A stretch of 64,000 bases of DNA from Foetidibacter luteolus (GCF_009650435.1 NZ_VVIP01000049.1:62001-126000); one strand, 5' to 3'. Shown: positions 1-9,062, counted from the first letter of the stretch. A program made the numbers and translations. Notes: a model not told the origin generated them from the sequence alone.

Positions 1-474
1 AAAAAAATAAACCCCATACTATTAAAGACTAGTTATGAGTATAAAATAATTATCTGCGGAGGCAGCCTTCCGCAAGAGTATGAAAATCTTGAGACATACA
101 AAAATTCAGATATTATCTATGCTGGTTTCGTTAATGACATTGATTCTTACTACAAGGGGGTGGATTTGTTTTTAAATCCTGTAGTTGAAGGCGGCGGTAT
201 TAAAACAAAGTTAGTGGAAGCATTGTCATTAGGCACAAAGGCTATATCAACTAAAAGTGGGGCAATCGGCATAGATACAAAAATATGCGGGGGCATGTTA
301 ACTGTAGTTGCGGATGATGACAATGAGATGTTTGCCGCTGAAATTCAAAAAGCTATTGTCAACATTGATCACAAACAACAGATTCCTGATTCTTTCTACG
401 ATTTTTTTAACTGGAAGAAAATTGCAGTACGTGTGTCTCACGCAGTTCAAAGTATTACGGCAAAGCCGGTTTAA
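1..474 (+). CDS. Glycosyltransferase, GT4-like, C-terminal part (5' end outside window)
   Basis: The frame is open from base 1, so the gene starts upstream of the window; about 157 C-terminal residues are present. The segment reading NPVVEGGGIKTKLVEALSLG is typical of the nucleotide-sugar-binding half of GT-B glycosyltransferases (GT4/group 1), where a Pro-rich loop precedes the glycine-rich turn and a helix carrying the conserved Glu. The GTG at 160 is an internal Val codon, not a start. A second glycosyltransferase follows 51 bp downstream on the same strand, so this is probably the end of a surface-polysaccharide (capsule, O-antigen or exopolysaccharide) operon. Base composition is visibly AT-rich compared with genes after 1.6 kb, as is common in such loci. 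Sugar specificity cannot be read. Confidence 0.85.
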   Translation, partial: KKINPILLKTSYEYKIIICGGSLPQEYENLETYKNSDIIYAGFVNDIDSYYKGVDLFLNPVVEGGGIKTKLVEALSLGTKAISTKSGAIGIDTKICGGMLTVVADDDNEMFAAEIQKAIVNIDHKQQIPDSFYDFFNWKKIAVRVSHAVQSITAKPV

Positions 475-525
475 TGCTAAAATTGATTTTATTATAATTC
501 CTAAAATGCTTCACGTTATTTTCAA

Positions 526-1530
526 ATGTTGCTTTCGGTTATCATAGTAAACTATCATTCAGAATCCGACATTATAAGATGCTTGCGAAGTACCAGCCAA
601 TATGAATCATTTGAGAAAATTCAATGGATAATTGTAGAAAACGATTCAGATGCAGCAGGTAAGGAATTGATAATGTTGGAATTTCCCAATGTAAAATGGA
701 TTGACATGGGTTATAATGCCGGGTTTGCCAGGGCTAACAATGAAGGGATAAGGCAATCTGCAGGAGAAATTGTATTGCTGCTAAATCCCGACACGATTAT
801 TCTAGATGACGCAATTTATAAATGTTTTCAAAAATTTGTAATGTCGAATTATGTCGCCTGTTCCGTACAACTGCTTAACCCGGATTATACACCACAGATA
901 ACAGGAAATTTTGTAATAACTGGTGCCCTCAATCACCTACTCCCGCTGCCATATCTTGGTAAACTGCTTCGTTCAATAGCATTTTCCATAAATGTCAAAA
1001 CATCCAATGTCACAAAGTCAGCTTCCGAAGAGAAAGTAGACTGGATTAATGGTGCATTTCTAATGGTTAAGAAAGAAAAAATAAAGACTGCGGGACTCAT
1101 GGATGAAGATTTCTTTTTATACTCAGAGGAAACAGAATGGTGCAGCCGATTAAAAAAAGAAGGAGAGCTATGCGTTTTTGGAAACCTTTCAGTAATACAT
1201 ATTCAGGGAGAAACTATTAATAAAGCTACGGGCAATTTTGAAAAAGGTTACTTTAACTTATACGATAGAAAAGGGCTGCAAATTATTGTTTCCCACATGG
1301 TAAGGATTAGAAAAGAACTGGGAATCGGATGGTTTTTAGTTCATTTGATGATTTATTCGTTTGACCTGCCTGTTTTTCTAATTTGCAGCATTCTGGAAAA
1401 CATATTTCGTTTACGCAATCCGTTTTCCGAATGGAAGCTTATTAAAGGATTTGCATATAATCTTTTAATTACTTGGCGACTTTTTTTTACTATTTTATCC
1501 AATAGACCATTCTTCTATAAAATGATATAA
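526..1530 (+). CDS. Family 2 glycosyltransferase (COG1216 type)
   Basis: A 334-residue GT-A fold glycosyltransferase. It starts SVIIVNYHSE, the usual beta strand for nucleotide-sugar binding; NAGFARANN lies at about 64-72 and LLLNPD (84-89) supplies the acidic metal-site motif. The C-terminal half contains DWINGAF and the segment DEDFFLYSEETEW, which matches the acceptor/catalytic region of rhamnosyltransferase-like COG1216 enzymes. Two weak hydrophobic stretches near residues 265-290 and 310-330 suggest association with the cytoplasmic membrane. The ATG at 526 is the first in frame and gives full family length. It probably transfers a sugar onto a lipid-linked surface glycan in one operon with the preceding glycosyltransferase. 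Donor and acceptor are unknown. AT-rich codon use continues through the gene. Confidence 0.9.
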   Translation: MLLSVIIVNYHSESDIIRCLRSTSQYESFEKIQWIIVENDSDAAGKELIMLEFPNVKWIDMGYNAGFARANNEGIRQSAGEIVLLLNPDTIILDDAIYKCFQKFVMSNYVACSVQLLNPDYTPQITGNFVITGALNHLLPLPYLGKLLRSIAFSINVKTSNVTKSASEEKVDWINGAFLMVKKEKIKTAGLMDEDFFLYSEETEWCSRLKKEGELCVFGNLSVIHIQGETINKATGNFEKGYFNLYDRKGLQIIVSHMVRIRKELGIGWFLVHLMIYSFDLPVFLICSILENIFRLRNPFSEWKLIKGFAYNLLITWRLFFTILSNRPFFYKMI

Positions 1531-1616
1531 ACTTTATGGGAAGACTCTTGAATTTGTCAATACTATTGTGCTAAAAAAAGTTCCACTAGCCCCAAACTCA
1601 GGCTGTTATTCACTCG

Positions 1617-2105
1617 CTACAACGCCTTCACCATCCAGATATCGCAACCAAAATGCCCTGAACTACCCATGGGCCCGGTTAAATAAGTAAAACCCAGCCG
1701 CTCATACATGCCAACGGCAGTACCCAGTTCAGGCATACTTTCAAGGTACATAGAACTGTATCCAAAGTTTACAGCGGCTTCAAAACATTTCTCTGCCAGC
1801 AGGCGGCCAAGGCCCTTGCCGCGGGCCTTATCAAGCAGGTAAAGCTTTACCAGTTCGCAGCAGCCGGCGGGCAATTTATCGGTGGGGTAAACCCCTGCGC
1901 CGCCCACTACTTCTCCATCCAACTCTGCTATAAAATAGGCTGACAAATCTTTTTTAAACAATGCAAATAAGTCGTCCGTTGTGGGGTCGTAGTAAACCGT
2001 GCCTGGTTTGTTGGCTTTAAACTCTGCCAGCACCGTTCTTATCACCAATGCAATGGCAGGGTTATCTTTCTGCTCCAGGGGCCTTATTGATATACCAGTT
2101 TGCAT
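1617..2105 (-). CDS. GNAT family N-acetyltransferase
   Basis: A 162-residue GCN5-related acetyltransferase. The acetyl-CoA pyrophosphate loop ARGKGLGRLL (residues 94-103) follows the strand CELVKLYLLD, and the C-terminal MYERLGFTYL is the classical motif B region. The start is taken at the ATG at 2105 because upstream in-frame codons back to 2240 are Cys/Phe-rich and unlike the family, and they would overlap the divergent gene at 2222. The first residues, ISIRPLEQKDN, are a normal GNAT opening. The substrate (amine, peptide or small molecule) cannot be deduced. It is convergent with the glycosyltransferase at 526-1530 and divergent from the DUF6686 gene. Confidence 0.88.
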   Translation of the reverse strand: MQTGISIRPLEQKDNPAIALVIRTVLAEFKANKPGTVYYDPTTDDLFALFKKDLSAYFIAELDGEVVGGAGVYPTDKLPAGCCELVKLYLLDKARGKGLGRLLAEKCFEAAVNFGYSSMYLESMPELGTAVGMYERLGFTYLTGPMGSSGHFGCDIWMVKAL

Positions 2106-2221
2106 GCCTGCAAGATAACAACAAAGTTGCGGGCCTGCGCTTTTTCCCGTTTGCGTAAACCCATTTCCCGATTGTATAAACGCAGGGAAAAATGCAGCGG
2201 CATATTTGTAAAAAATTACGC

Positions 2222-2551
2222 ATGTGCAGGCATCAGACATTATTCTATGACGATTCCACGGGCTATGTGATCCAGTGTGAGGAATGCGGCAATTTCCAGG
2301 TTGGCTTTGGCAATTTGCTGGTTACATTAAATGAAAAGGATTTTAGTTCTTTCAGAAAATCTGTGAACAAAACTCTGCTAGTGTACGGCGACAGTGTGGA
2401 AACTATTACAAAATCTTTTTTTCTGCCTACACCCAGCGAAGGCGTTAAACTGCTGCTGAATAAAAATGAACTGCAGCTATTAGCCACTATGCTGGAAGAG
2501 GCTGACACAGAACATAAGGCGCAGCAATTACTGCACTTGTTCTATAAGTAG
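2222..2551 (+). CDS. DUF6686-like small protein
   Basis: A protein of 109 residues from the ATG at 2222; a more upstream ATG at 2192 would add ten basic residues. The beginning, MCRHQTLFYDD, followed by GYVIQCEECGNFQVGFG, is the pattern I recall for DUF6686, a family of unknown function in Bacteroidota. The early Cys-x-His pair and the CEEC pair could form a small zinc-binding knuckle. The rest is a mixed alpha/beta region ending in a Leu/Glu-rich helix. No signal peptide or membrane segment is visible, so it is probably cytoplasmic. It stands alone, divergent from the GNAT gene. The function is unknown, and the family name is from memory. Confidence 0.75.
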   Translation: MCRHQTLFYDDSTGYVIQCEECGNFQVGFGNLLVTLNEKDFSSFRKSVNKTLLVYGDSVETITKSFFLPTPSEGVKLLLNKNELQLLATMLEEADTEHKAQQLLHLFYK

Positions 2552-2727
2552 TGAGGTCATATTTACAATTATATGTTTTAAAGGTGCGGTTGTATTCTTG
2601 CAACACCACTAAAAACAAGTGTTACAAGCAGGGCGCTGATGTTTATCGGCGCTTTTTCTTTAACAGACGGGCTATCTTGACTTGGTTTACAGCCGTATGT
2701 TTACGTTTTTTTGGTACTTGGCTGTGT

Positions 2728-2806
2728 AGCTGCTATTGAGCTATGGTTGTGTCACTCACTTGTACGGCAACAATTCTATTCAACAATTACCGCAGTAGCC
2801 TGCCCT
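2728..2806 (+). repeat. Dispersed intergenic repeat, family A, copy 1
   Basis: The copy contains TTGTGTCACTCACTTGTACG and ends GCAGTAGCCTGCC; the same two blocks recur at about 30597-30650. It lies in a 516-bp gap (2552-3067) that otherwise shows no supportable gene. Confidence 0.75.
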
Positions 2807-3067
2807 GGGCATGTGAGGGGCTATTTTTCTGTTCATCAACGTGCAACAGGTTTATTGTGCTATAAACCTTCTTAAAATATCCGGCTACGGGAACCGCAAA
2901 ATATTGGTTGCTAATCATCTTAATTGTTTCGCGGATTGTTTCTGTTTGTATCGTAAGTTGTGTTTCATTGAAATATGCTGTTACCTTCAGGAGTTTTGAG
3001 ATGCATGGGTTATTTTTGCAACAGTTGCTTTGCCAGGATTAGATACAATGACCTAAAAAAATTATAC

Positions 3068-3694
3068 ATGCTTGAAACAATTGAAGCAACCGGAGAAAGT
3101 AAAGCCGCGATTCTTGATGAGCTTACCCGTGGCGATTTCCAGGCTTTTTTATACGACTGCGACGGCACGCTGGCCGACAATATGCAGGCCCACAAAGATT
3201 CTTACGTTAAAACTGCTGCCGAATATGGCATAACGCTTGATGATTCTATCATTGATGAGCTGGCCGGGTGGCCTACCATACTGGTGTCTGGCGAAATAAG
3301 CAAACGCTACAACGTTGCTTTTAACGCCGCTGAATTCTCTCAGCGTAAAAGCGCCGTTTTCTTTGAACACTTTATTGAGCACACAAAACCCGTTGATTTT
3401 GTAGCGGAACACCTCAGGAAGAATGTGGGCAAGGTAAAAATTGGTGTAGTTTCCGGGGGCAGCCGTAAAACGGTTACCAAAACTTTAACCGTTTTAGGTC
3501 TTCTGCCCTTGCTGGATGTTCTGGTTTGCGCCGGCGAAACGGCCAATGGCAAACCTTACCCGGACCCCTTTCTGCGTGCGGCGGAACTGCTGGGCGTGCA
3601 ACCGGAAAAGTGCATGGTGTTTGAAGACGGCGACCCTGGCGTGCAGGCCGCAGAAGCTGCCAGCATGCGCTGGGTAAGGGTTGACAAAATATAG
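3068..3694 (+). CDS. HAD superfamily phosphatase/phosphomutase (beta-phosphoglucomutase-like)
   Basis: A 208-residue HAD hydrolase. Motif I is DCDGTLADN (30-38) with the nucleophile Asp30 and the acid/base Asp32. Motif II is VVSGGSR, motif III the Lys of GKPYPDPF, and motif IV FEDGDPGVQAA. A helical C1-type cap follows motif I, as in beta-phosphoglucomutase, YqaB and other small sugar-phosphate phosphatases. The chosen start is the ATG at 3068: the frame is open from 2975, but the extra N-terminus is Cys-rich and out of keeping with the family. The likely substrate is a phosphorylated sugar or small metabolite in the cytoplasm, which is an inference from the cap type. The GT4 gene follows on the same strand 57 bp later. 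Confidence 0.9.
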   Translation: MLETIEATGESKAAILDELTRGDFQAFLYDCDGTLADNMQAHKDSYVKTAAEYGITLDDSIIDELAGWPTILVSGEISKRYNVAFNAAEFSQRKSAVFFEHFIEHTKPVDFVAEHLRKNVGKVKIGVVSGGSRKTVTKTLTVLGLLPLLDVLVCAGETANGKPYPDPFLRAAELLGVQPEKCMVFEDGDPGVQAAEAASMRWVRVDKI

Positions 3695-3751
3695 AAACCC
3701 ACTGGTATCAGGCCGGCTATCGCTGACCATAAACAATAAATATTGTTGCTG

Positions 3752-4765
3752 ATGCGCATAGCTATTTTATCTCCCGTAGCCTGGAGAACACCTCCCCGCC
3801 ACTACGGCCCGTGGGAGCAGGTTTCGTCGAATATTACTGAAGGATTGGTAGAGCTGGGCTACGATGTAAGCCTCTTTGCCACTGGTGATTCTATTACTAA
3901 AGGCAAGCTGGAATCAGTAGTGCCGCAGGGTTATGAAGAAGCCAAACCGTCTGACGCCAAGGTATTGGAATGCCTGCATATAAGCCATCTTATGGAAAGG
4001 GCTGGCGAATTTGATATTATTCACAACAACTTCGATTTTTTACCCCTCACCTATTCACGACTGATAAAAACCCCGATAGTCACAACCATACACGGGTTTT
4101 CATCACCGCTGATTATACCGGTTTATAAAAAGTATAACAGCAGCAGTTATTATGTATCCATCAGCAATGCTGACAGAAGCCCCTTGCTGCATTATACGGC
4201 CACAGTTTACAATGGCCTCTCCCCGCAAGATTTTGCTTTTAACAGCAACCCTAAAGATTACCTGTTATACTTTGGCCGCATTCACCACCACAAAGGCACA
4301 GCCGAAGCCATTGAAATAGCCCGCCAATGCAACAGGCAGCTGCTTATTGCAGGTATTGTGCAGGATAACCAGTACTTCAAAGAGAAGGTAGAACCCTTTA
4401 TTGATAACCGGCAGGTTGTATATGTTGGCCATGCTGGCCCGGAAAAAAGAAACGAACTGCTGGGCAATGCACTGGCCCTGCTGCACCCCATCAATTTCAA
4501 TGAGCCCTTTGGCTTAAGCGTAGCAGAAGCCATGATGTGTGGTACACCGGTTATTGCTTTTAATAAAGGCGCTATGCCGGAGTTGATTAAACATGAGGAA
4601 ACAGGCTTCCTGGTAAACAATGTTGAAGAAGCAGTAGATGCCTTACAGCAAGTTGGCACCGTTGACAGGGCTGCTTGCCGGGGCCATGCCGCGTCTTGTT
4701 TTTCCAGGGAGAAAATGGTGAAAGATTATGTGGAGGTGTATGAGAACATATTAAACAGGCGATAG
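3752..4765 (+). CDS. Glycosyltransferase family 4
   Basis: A GT-B glycosyltransferase of 337 residues. The N-terminal Rossmann half opens MRIAILSPVAW and has the glycine-rich acceptor loop. The C-terminal half contains YFGRIHHHKG and the EX7E element EPFGLSVAE, the catalytic and donor-binding signature of GT4. The ATG at 3752 is preferred to the TTG at 3743 in the same frame. It has no transmembrane helix and is likely a cytoplasmic enzyme. It is monocistronic or weakly linked to the HAD gene. Related Bacteroidota proteins act on small glycoconjugates or glycans, but donor and acceptor cannot be read. Confidence 0.9.
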   Translation: MRIAILSPVAWRTPPRHYGPWEQVSSNITEGLVELGYDVSLFATGDSITKGKLESVVPQGYEEAKPSDAKVLECLHISHLMERAGEFDIIHNNFDFLPLTYSRLIKTPIVTTIHGFSSPLIIPVYKKYNSSSYYVSISNADRSPLLHYTATVYNGLSPQDFAFNSNPKDYLLYFGRIHHHKGTAEAIEIARQCNRQLLIAGIVQDNQYFKEKVEPFIDNRQVVYVGHAGPEKRNELLGNALALLHPINFNEPFGLSVAEAMMCGTPVIAFNKGAMPELIKHEETGFLVNNVEEAVDALQQVGTVDRAACRGHAASCFSREKMVKDYVEVYENILNRR

Positions 4766-4796
4766 ATTGTTTGATAGCCCTTGGTTTTGCCCCGGG

Positions 4797-4905
4797 GCTG
4801 GCAACCGCGGCAACTGCTCAATAGAGTTGCTGCAGTACAAGTGAGTGACACAACCAAAGCCTCATAGTAGCAATACTGTCTGTCCCATAAAAATTCTTTG
4901 CCCCG
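4797..4905 (-). repeat. Dispersed intergenic repeat, family A, copy 2
   Basis: Read on the minus strand, a degenerate TTTTTATGGGAC head leads to GCTACTATGAGGCTTTGG and then TTGTGTCACTCACTTGTAC. Orientation is opposite to copy 1. It sits directly behind the GT4 stop codon. Confidence 0.75.
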
Positions 4906-5064
4906 CAGAACTTACAGTAACGCCTGCAATTATTTACAGGAAACTGCTATTTCTTATTTCGTTCACTAATTTGCCTATCTTGCGCCATCATTTCCCGTGG
5001 ATATGTTTTATTCTAACGTAGGCACATATTCTACCGGCATTACCTACAACAAACCTACGTTGCC

Positions 5065-5880
5065 ATGAGTGTACAAAAAGAAATCAAGAAAATAACTACG
5101 CATACGCTGCAGCGCATGAAAGCTGCCGGAGAAAAAATTTCTATGCTTACGGCATACGATTTTTCGTTTGCCCGCATGTTTGACAGCGCCGGCATTGATG
5201 TGCTGCTGGTAGGCGACAGCGCCAGTAACGTGATGGCCGGCCACGAAACCACTTTGCCTATTACACTTGACCAGATGATTTACCATGCTTCGTCAGTAAT
5301 ACGTGGTGTAAACCGCAGCCTGGTGGTGGTTGATTTGCCCTTTGGCTCTTACCAGTCTAACCCTTCTATAGCGCTGGCCTCATCTATACGTATTATGAAA
5401 GAAACCGGCGCTCATGCGGTAAAACTGGAGGGGGGCGAAGAAGTGATTGAATCAGTAAAAAGCATTGTATCCGCCGGCATTCCTGTAATGGGCCACCTGG
5501 GTTTAACGCCGCAAAGCATTTACAAATTCGGCACCTATAACGTACGTGCAAAAGAAGAGGCCGAAGCTGCCAAATTACGCAGGGATGCTAAACTGCTGCA
5601 GGAAACGGGCTGCTTTGCCGTAGTGCTGGAAAAAATACCGGCCCTGCTGGCCAAAGAAGTTTCAGAAAGCCTGGATATACCAACCATAGGCATTGGCGCC
5701 GGCAAACATTGCGATGGGCAGGTATTGGTAATGCATGATATGCTGGGCATTAATACGGAGTTTAAGCCCCGCTTTTTGCGTGAATACCTTAACCTGCACG
5801 AGCAGGTTACTACCGCTGTACAGGCCTATATAAGCGATGTTAAAACCGCTGACTTCCCCAGCAACGCTGAATCTTACTAA
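5065..5880 (+). CDS. panB: 3-methyl-2-oxobutanoate hydroxymethyltransferase
   Basis: Ketopantoate hydroxymethyltransferase transfers a hydroxymethyl group from 5,10-methylenetetrahydrofolate to 2-oxoisovalerate, the first committed step of pantothenate and coenzyme A synthesis, in the cytoplasm. The 271-residue length matches the family. Hallmarks are MLTAYDFSFARMFD (27-40), LLVGDS (47-52) with a metal-binding Asp, VVVDLPFGSY (87-96), AVKLEGG, MGHLGLTPQS, and VVLEKIP with the catalytic Glu, then PTIGIGAG. The ATG at 5065 gives the standard N-terminus. It stands alone here; panC and panD are not in the window. A possible promoter box TATCTTGC lies at 4976-4983, about 80 bp upstream. Confidence is very high. 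Confidence 0.98.
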   Translation: MSVQKEIKKITTHTLQRMKAAGEKISMLTAYDFSFARMFDSAGIDVLLVGDSASNVMAGHETTLPITLDQMIYHASSVIRGVNRSLVVVDLPFGSYQSNPSIALASSIRIMKETGAHAVKLEGGEEVIESVKSIVSAGIPVMGHLGLTPQSIYKFGTYNVRAKEEAEAAKLRRDAKLLQETGCFAVVLEKIPALLAKEVSESLDIPTIGIGAGKHCDGQVLVMHDMLGINTEFKPRFLREYLNLHEQVTTAVQAYISDVKTADFPSNAESY

Positions 5881-6074
5881 CAGGATAACCGATAAATACA
5901 GCCGCTTAATCTAAAAATAAAAAGGCTTTATACAAATGTTACTGCCTTAATGTTAGCTTTAGCATTATTGACTTTAAAAAGCACTTGCCGCAGATAGTCA
6001 CGGGGATGGTATCAGCACCTTTTTTATGATTGCTTGTTTACATGCTGCTGCGGCGTAGTTACAAGGGTTTGGTA

Positions 6075-7136
6075 ATGGCGCTTAAAAACAGAAACATTAA
6101 GGTTGAAATCATAATTAACGCAATTACCTGGGCGGTAATATTGCTGCTGCCTTTTGTGTTCTTTTTTTACAACAGAAACCAACCGGCTTTTCAAAGCGAA
6201 CGTTTTTCTAAAAGTTACCTGGCCACTATCTTTTTTCTGCCCGGTTTATTTTACCTGAATAAAGAATATTTAATCCCCAAAATACTGGCGTCAAAAAAAA
6301 CCATCAGCTACCTTTTGATTGTTTTGGGCTATTTTTTCCTGTACTTAACAGTGCTGTACTACCTTAACTTTTATTCTGATGAAGTGCAGAATTACCTGCA
6401 AACGGAAGAAGCCAAAAAAAATAACTGGCGTGGCCCACGTTATTTTTCCACCGGGCCTATGACCATGTTTTTGCTGGTATTTATTATCAGCGCCGGGTCA
6501 AAAGTTATCAAGCAATGGTTTACCGCAGAGGAAATAAAAGAAGAAATATCCAAACAGCAACTGCAAACAGAATTGTCATTGCTAAAGTCCCAGGTTAATC
6601 CGCATTTTTTGTTCAATACGCTTAACAGCATTTATTCCTTATCGGTAAGCAATAGCGATAAAGCGCCAGACGCGGTGCTGAAATTATCCAAGATAATGCG
6701 TTATACTTTGGAAGAATCTTTAAACGACAGGGTAATGCTATCCCAGGAAATTGACTTTATTAACAGCTATATTGACTTACAGAAAGTACGCCTTACCGAA
6801 AAAGCCAAAATACTGTTTAACACAAGCGGCAACATAGAAACCGTAATGATAGCGCCACTTATTTTTATACCCTTTATAGAAAATGCTTTTAAATACGGCA
6901 TCAGCACCCATTTAAGCTCAAAAATTGAAGTCGCGTTGGTGGCAAAAGGCAAAGAGCTTTTCTTTAACTGCGCTAACGATATTGTGCCCGGCGCTACCAG
7001 GTTAAGCAGTACCGGTACAGGTATCAGCAATACCAAACGCCGGTTAGAATTGTTATATCCGCAAAAACATACGCTTACCATTGAAAACAATGCAACGCGT
7101 TTTGTTGTTTCACTAAATATAAATCTTGAAGCATGA
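6075..7136 (+). CDS. LytS/YehU-type sensor histidine kinase
   Basis: A 353-residue membrane sensor kinase. There are four hydrophobic segments in the first 145 residues (about 11-31, 50-65, 78-98, 129-142) with short loops and no large periplasmic domain. A coiled linker leads to the His_kinase (PF06580) motif QVNPHFLFNTLNSI with the phospho-acceptor His177. The C-terminal ATPase domain has ENAFKYG (N box) and a glycine-rich GTGISNTKRR. The start was placed at the ATG at 6075 (MALKNRN); ATG 6042 and TTG 6030 are possible but add a basic tail. The stop overlaps the ATG of the response regulator, so the two are translationally coupled. The signal is unknown. Confidence 0.93.
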   Translation: MALKNRNIKVEIIINAITWAVILLLPFVFFFYNRNQPAFQSERFSKSYLATIFFLPGLFYLNKEYLIPKILASKKTISYLLIVLGYFFLYLTVLYYLNFYSDEVQNYLQTEEAKKNNWRGPRYFSTGPMTMFLLVFIISAGSKVIKQWFTAEEIKEEISKQQLQTELSLLKSQVNPHFLFNTLNSIYSLSVSNSDKAPDAVLKLSKIMRYTLEESLNDRVMLSQEIDFINSYIDLQKVRLTEKAKILFNTSGNIETVMIAPLIFIPFIENAFKYGISTHLSSKIEVALVAKGKELFFNCANDIVPGATRLSSTGTGISNTKRRLELLYPQKHTLTIENNATRFVVSLNINLEA

Positions 7137-7828
7137 CATGTGTAGCAATTGATGACGAACCTCTTGCTCTCCAGTTAGTGCAGAGTTACATTGGCAAAAC
7201 AGAAGGACTGGAACTGGTGGCCAAATTTACCGATACGGTGGAGGCAGGCGAGTTTATGGAAAACAATCCTGTTGACCTGCTGTTTCTTGATGTGCAGATG
7301 CCCGATGAAAGTGGCCTGCAGTTCTTCAGCAGGCTTAAGAATAAACCGATGGTTATTTTCACTACCGCCTTTAGCCAGTTTGCCGTAGAAGGTTTTAACC
7401 TGGATGCCATTGACTACCTGCTTAAACCTTTTGACTATGACAGGTTTGCCAAAGCCGTTAACAAGGCGATGGAGTTTGCCCAGTTTCGCCAGGACAAAGC
7501 CGTTGCCGAAGGTTTTCTTTTTGTAAAACACAATTATCAGTGGGCCAAAATTTATTATAAGGATATTGAGTTAATAGAAGCCCTTGACGATTACATAAAA
7601 ATCTATATACAGCCCAAACCTATACTGGTGCACATGAGCATGAAGGCGGTTTCAGAAAAACTTCCCGCAGAAAAATTCATCAGGGCCCACCGCTCATACA
7701 TAGTTCCTGTTGACCGTATTAACAGCTGGAACAAGAACATCATACGCATTGGCGACAAATCAATCCCCATAAGTTATACTTATCAAAAACAGGTGTACGA
7801 GCTGTTGCAGAAAAAAATGGAAATGTAA
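7133..7828 (+). CDS. LytTR-family response regulator
   Basis: A 231-residue two-domain regulator. The receiver domain (1-120) has the acidic pair in AIDDEP, the phospho-acceptor Asp53 in LLFLDVQMPD, Thr in FTTAFSQFA and Lys in YLLKPFD. The C-terminal LytTR DNA-binding domain (about 128-228) carries YYKDIELIEALDDYIKI and FIRAHRSYIVP, the usual LytTR signature. Its ATG overlaps the kinase stop codon by four bases (ATGA), so it is the cognate partner. Such pairs in Bacteroidota often control neighbouring or surface genes, but no binding site was identified here. It is followed by a repeat-filled gap. Confidence 0.96.
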   Translation: MTCVAIDDEPLALQLVQSYIGKTEGLELVAKFTDTVEAGEFMENNPVDLLFLDVQMPDESGLQFFSRLKNKPMVIFTTAFSQFAVEGFNLDAIDYLLKPFDYDRFAKAVNKAMEFAQFRQDKAVAEGFLFVKHNYQWAKIYYKDIELIEALDDYIKIYIQPKPILVHMSMKAVSEKLPAEKFIRAHRSYIVPVDRINSWNKNIIRIGDKSIPISYTYQKQVYELLQKKMEM

Positions 7829-7861
7829 GTAGGTGAATGGGGAGTGGTGAATGGTGAGTAG

Positions 7862-7993
7862 TGGTTACATCGTACATCCCACATCTAACATAAAAAAGTA
7901 CTTCGTAGTTATAACTTTGTACCTGGCTACATCGTACATCCCACATCTAACATCTTACATAAAAAAGTACTTCGTACTTCTAACTTCGTACTT
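7862..7993 (+). repeat. Tandem low-complexity repeat (P) attached to family B
   Basis: Two imperfect units of about 60 bp (roughly 7866-7923 and 7927-7990) each read ACATCGTACATCCCACATCT, then AACAT, and AAAAAAGTACTTCGTA. A related inverted copy sits at 11710-11790, also joined to the GGGGTGTCCCC end of a family B element. Together with copy B1 it fills the 337-bp gap 7829-8165; nothing coding is seen. Confidence 0.7.
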
Positions 7994-8100
7994 GGGGGGT
8001 GTCCCCAAGCTGCGCAAGGGGCCGGGCTTTCCGCTCATACTCCGGCACAAAAGCCTGGCTGCGATGGCTTCACCGGGGTAACCGCTTCAATCCCTCACCC
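7994..8100 (+). repeat. Dispersed intergenic repeat, family B, copy 1
   Basis: It starts with the palindromic GGGGTGTCCCC end, continues with AAGCTGCGCAAGGGGCCGGG and CTTTCCGCT, and ends CCGCTTCAATCCCTCACCC. About 105 bp. The same element recurs, in either orientation and with varying decay, at least seven more times in the window. Confidence 0.85.
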
Positions 8101-8165
8101 GCCGGTGTAACCTGCTATTTGCTTTACAGGGCTTTTCATTTTAAAAGCGTAAGGTTCCTGGTTAT

Positions 8166-9062
8166 TCACAGTAATGTTTCCGCTTTTTTTATACTGCTGT
8201 ATAAATGCTGTACCAAGCCATCTGCAAGGCCAATTTTAGGAACATAAATTTCATCAGCATTTACCCAGCGCATCACATTAATATAAATCTGCAAAGCAGG
8301 TACAATTACGTCGGCGCGGTCGTCCCGAAGTTTATAGATGCGTATCCTTTCCTGCACACTAAAGCTGGAAAATTCTTTGTAGTAATCTTTCAGTAAATCA
8401 AGGTGCAGCGGGCGGCCTTCTTTCTTTTTGCTAAGGGAGAATATTTTGTTGATGTTACCGCCGGAGCCTATAGCGATGATGGGATATTTGGTTTTTATGT
8501 TTTGCTTTATTTTATCCCGCATGGCATCCCAATGGCCGTCATCTACCTGGTACTTTAGTAACCTTATAGTACCTATATTGAAGGACTCTTTGTAACGCAA
8601 TTTACCCTCTGCGAAAAAGGTAATTTCCGTACTGCCGCCACCTACATCAATATACAGGTATCCATGTTCTTTATCCAGTGTTTCTGCAAAATGGTTCTCG
8701 TAAATAACGGTGGCTTCTTCATCACCACTTATTATTTTAATTTCAATACCGGTTTCAAGCTTTACTTTCCTGATAATGTCGTTGCTGTTACGGGCATCCC
8801 GCATGGCGCTGGTGGCGCAGGCTATTAAATGCGGTACATCATATACGTTAAGCAGGTGACGGTAAGCTTTCATGGTTTGAATAACCATCCCTACTCTCTG
8901 CTTACTTATCTCCCCCTTTTCAAATACATCAAAGCCCAGCCGTAAAGGCACACGCACCAGGTTTACTTTATTAAACTGCGGTTTGCCGTTATCATCATCA
9001 ATAACCTCCACTATCAACAAACGGGCAGCATTACTTCCTATATCTATTGCGGCTAGCTTCAC
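8166..9062 (-). CDS. ppx: Exopolyphosphatase / guanosine pentaphosphatase family (Ppx/GppA)
   Basis: A 298-residue ASKHA-fold phosphatase. The N-terminal AAIDIGSNAARLLI is the phosphate-1 loop, YIDVGGGSTEITF (phosphate-2) lies near residue 140, and IAIGSGGNINKI provides the adenosine-type motif. It lacks the C-terminal HD domain of long E. coli Ppx and matches the short Bacteroidota form. It hydrolyses terminal phosphates from polyphosphate and/or converts pppGpp to ppGpp; which is preferred cannot be read from sequence. It lies on the same strand as, and directly downstream of, ppk1, which supports a polyphosphate-turnover role. The start ATG at 9062 gives the canonical MKLAAIDIG opening. 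Confidence 0.95.
   Translation of the reverse strand: MKLAAIDIGSNAARLLIVEVIDDDNGKPQFNKVNLVRVPLRLGFDVFEKGEISKQRVGMVIQTMKAYRHLLNVYDVPHLIACATSAMRDARNSNDIIRKVKLETGIEIKIISGDEEATVIYENHFAETLDKEHGYLYIDVGGGSTEITFFAEGKLRYKESFNIGTIRLLKYQVDDGHWDAMRDKIKQNIKTKYPIIAIGSGGNINKIFSLSKKKEGRPLHLDLLKDYYKEFSSFSVQERIRIYKLRDDRADVIVPALQIYINVMRWVNADEIYVPKIGLADGLVQHLYSSIKKAETLL

Noticed and set aside
2551..2739. A 62-codon + frame after the DUF6686 gene
   Set aside because: Composition is random-looking, it runs up to the family A repeat, and there is no signal or domain. Treated as intergenic.
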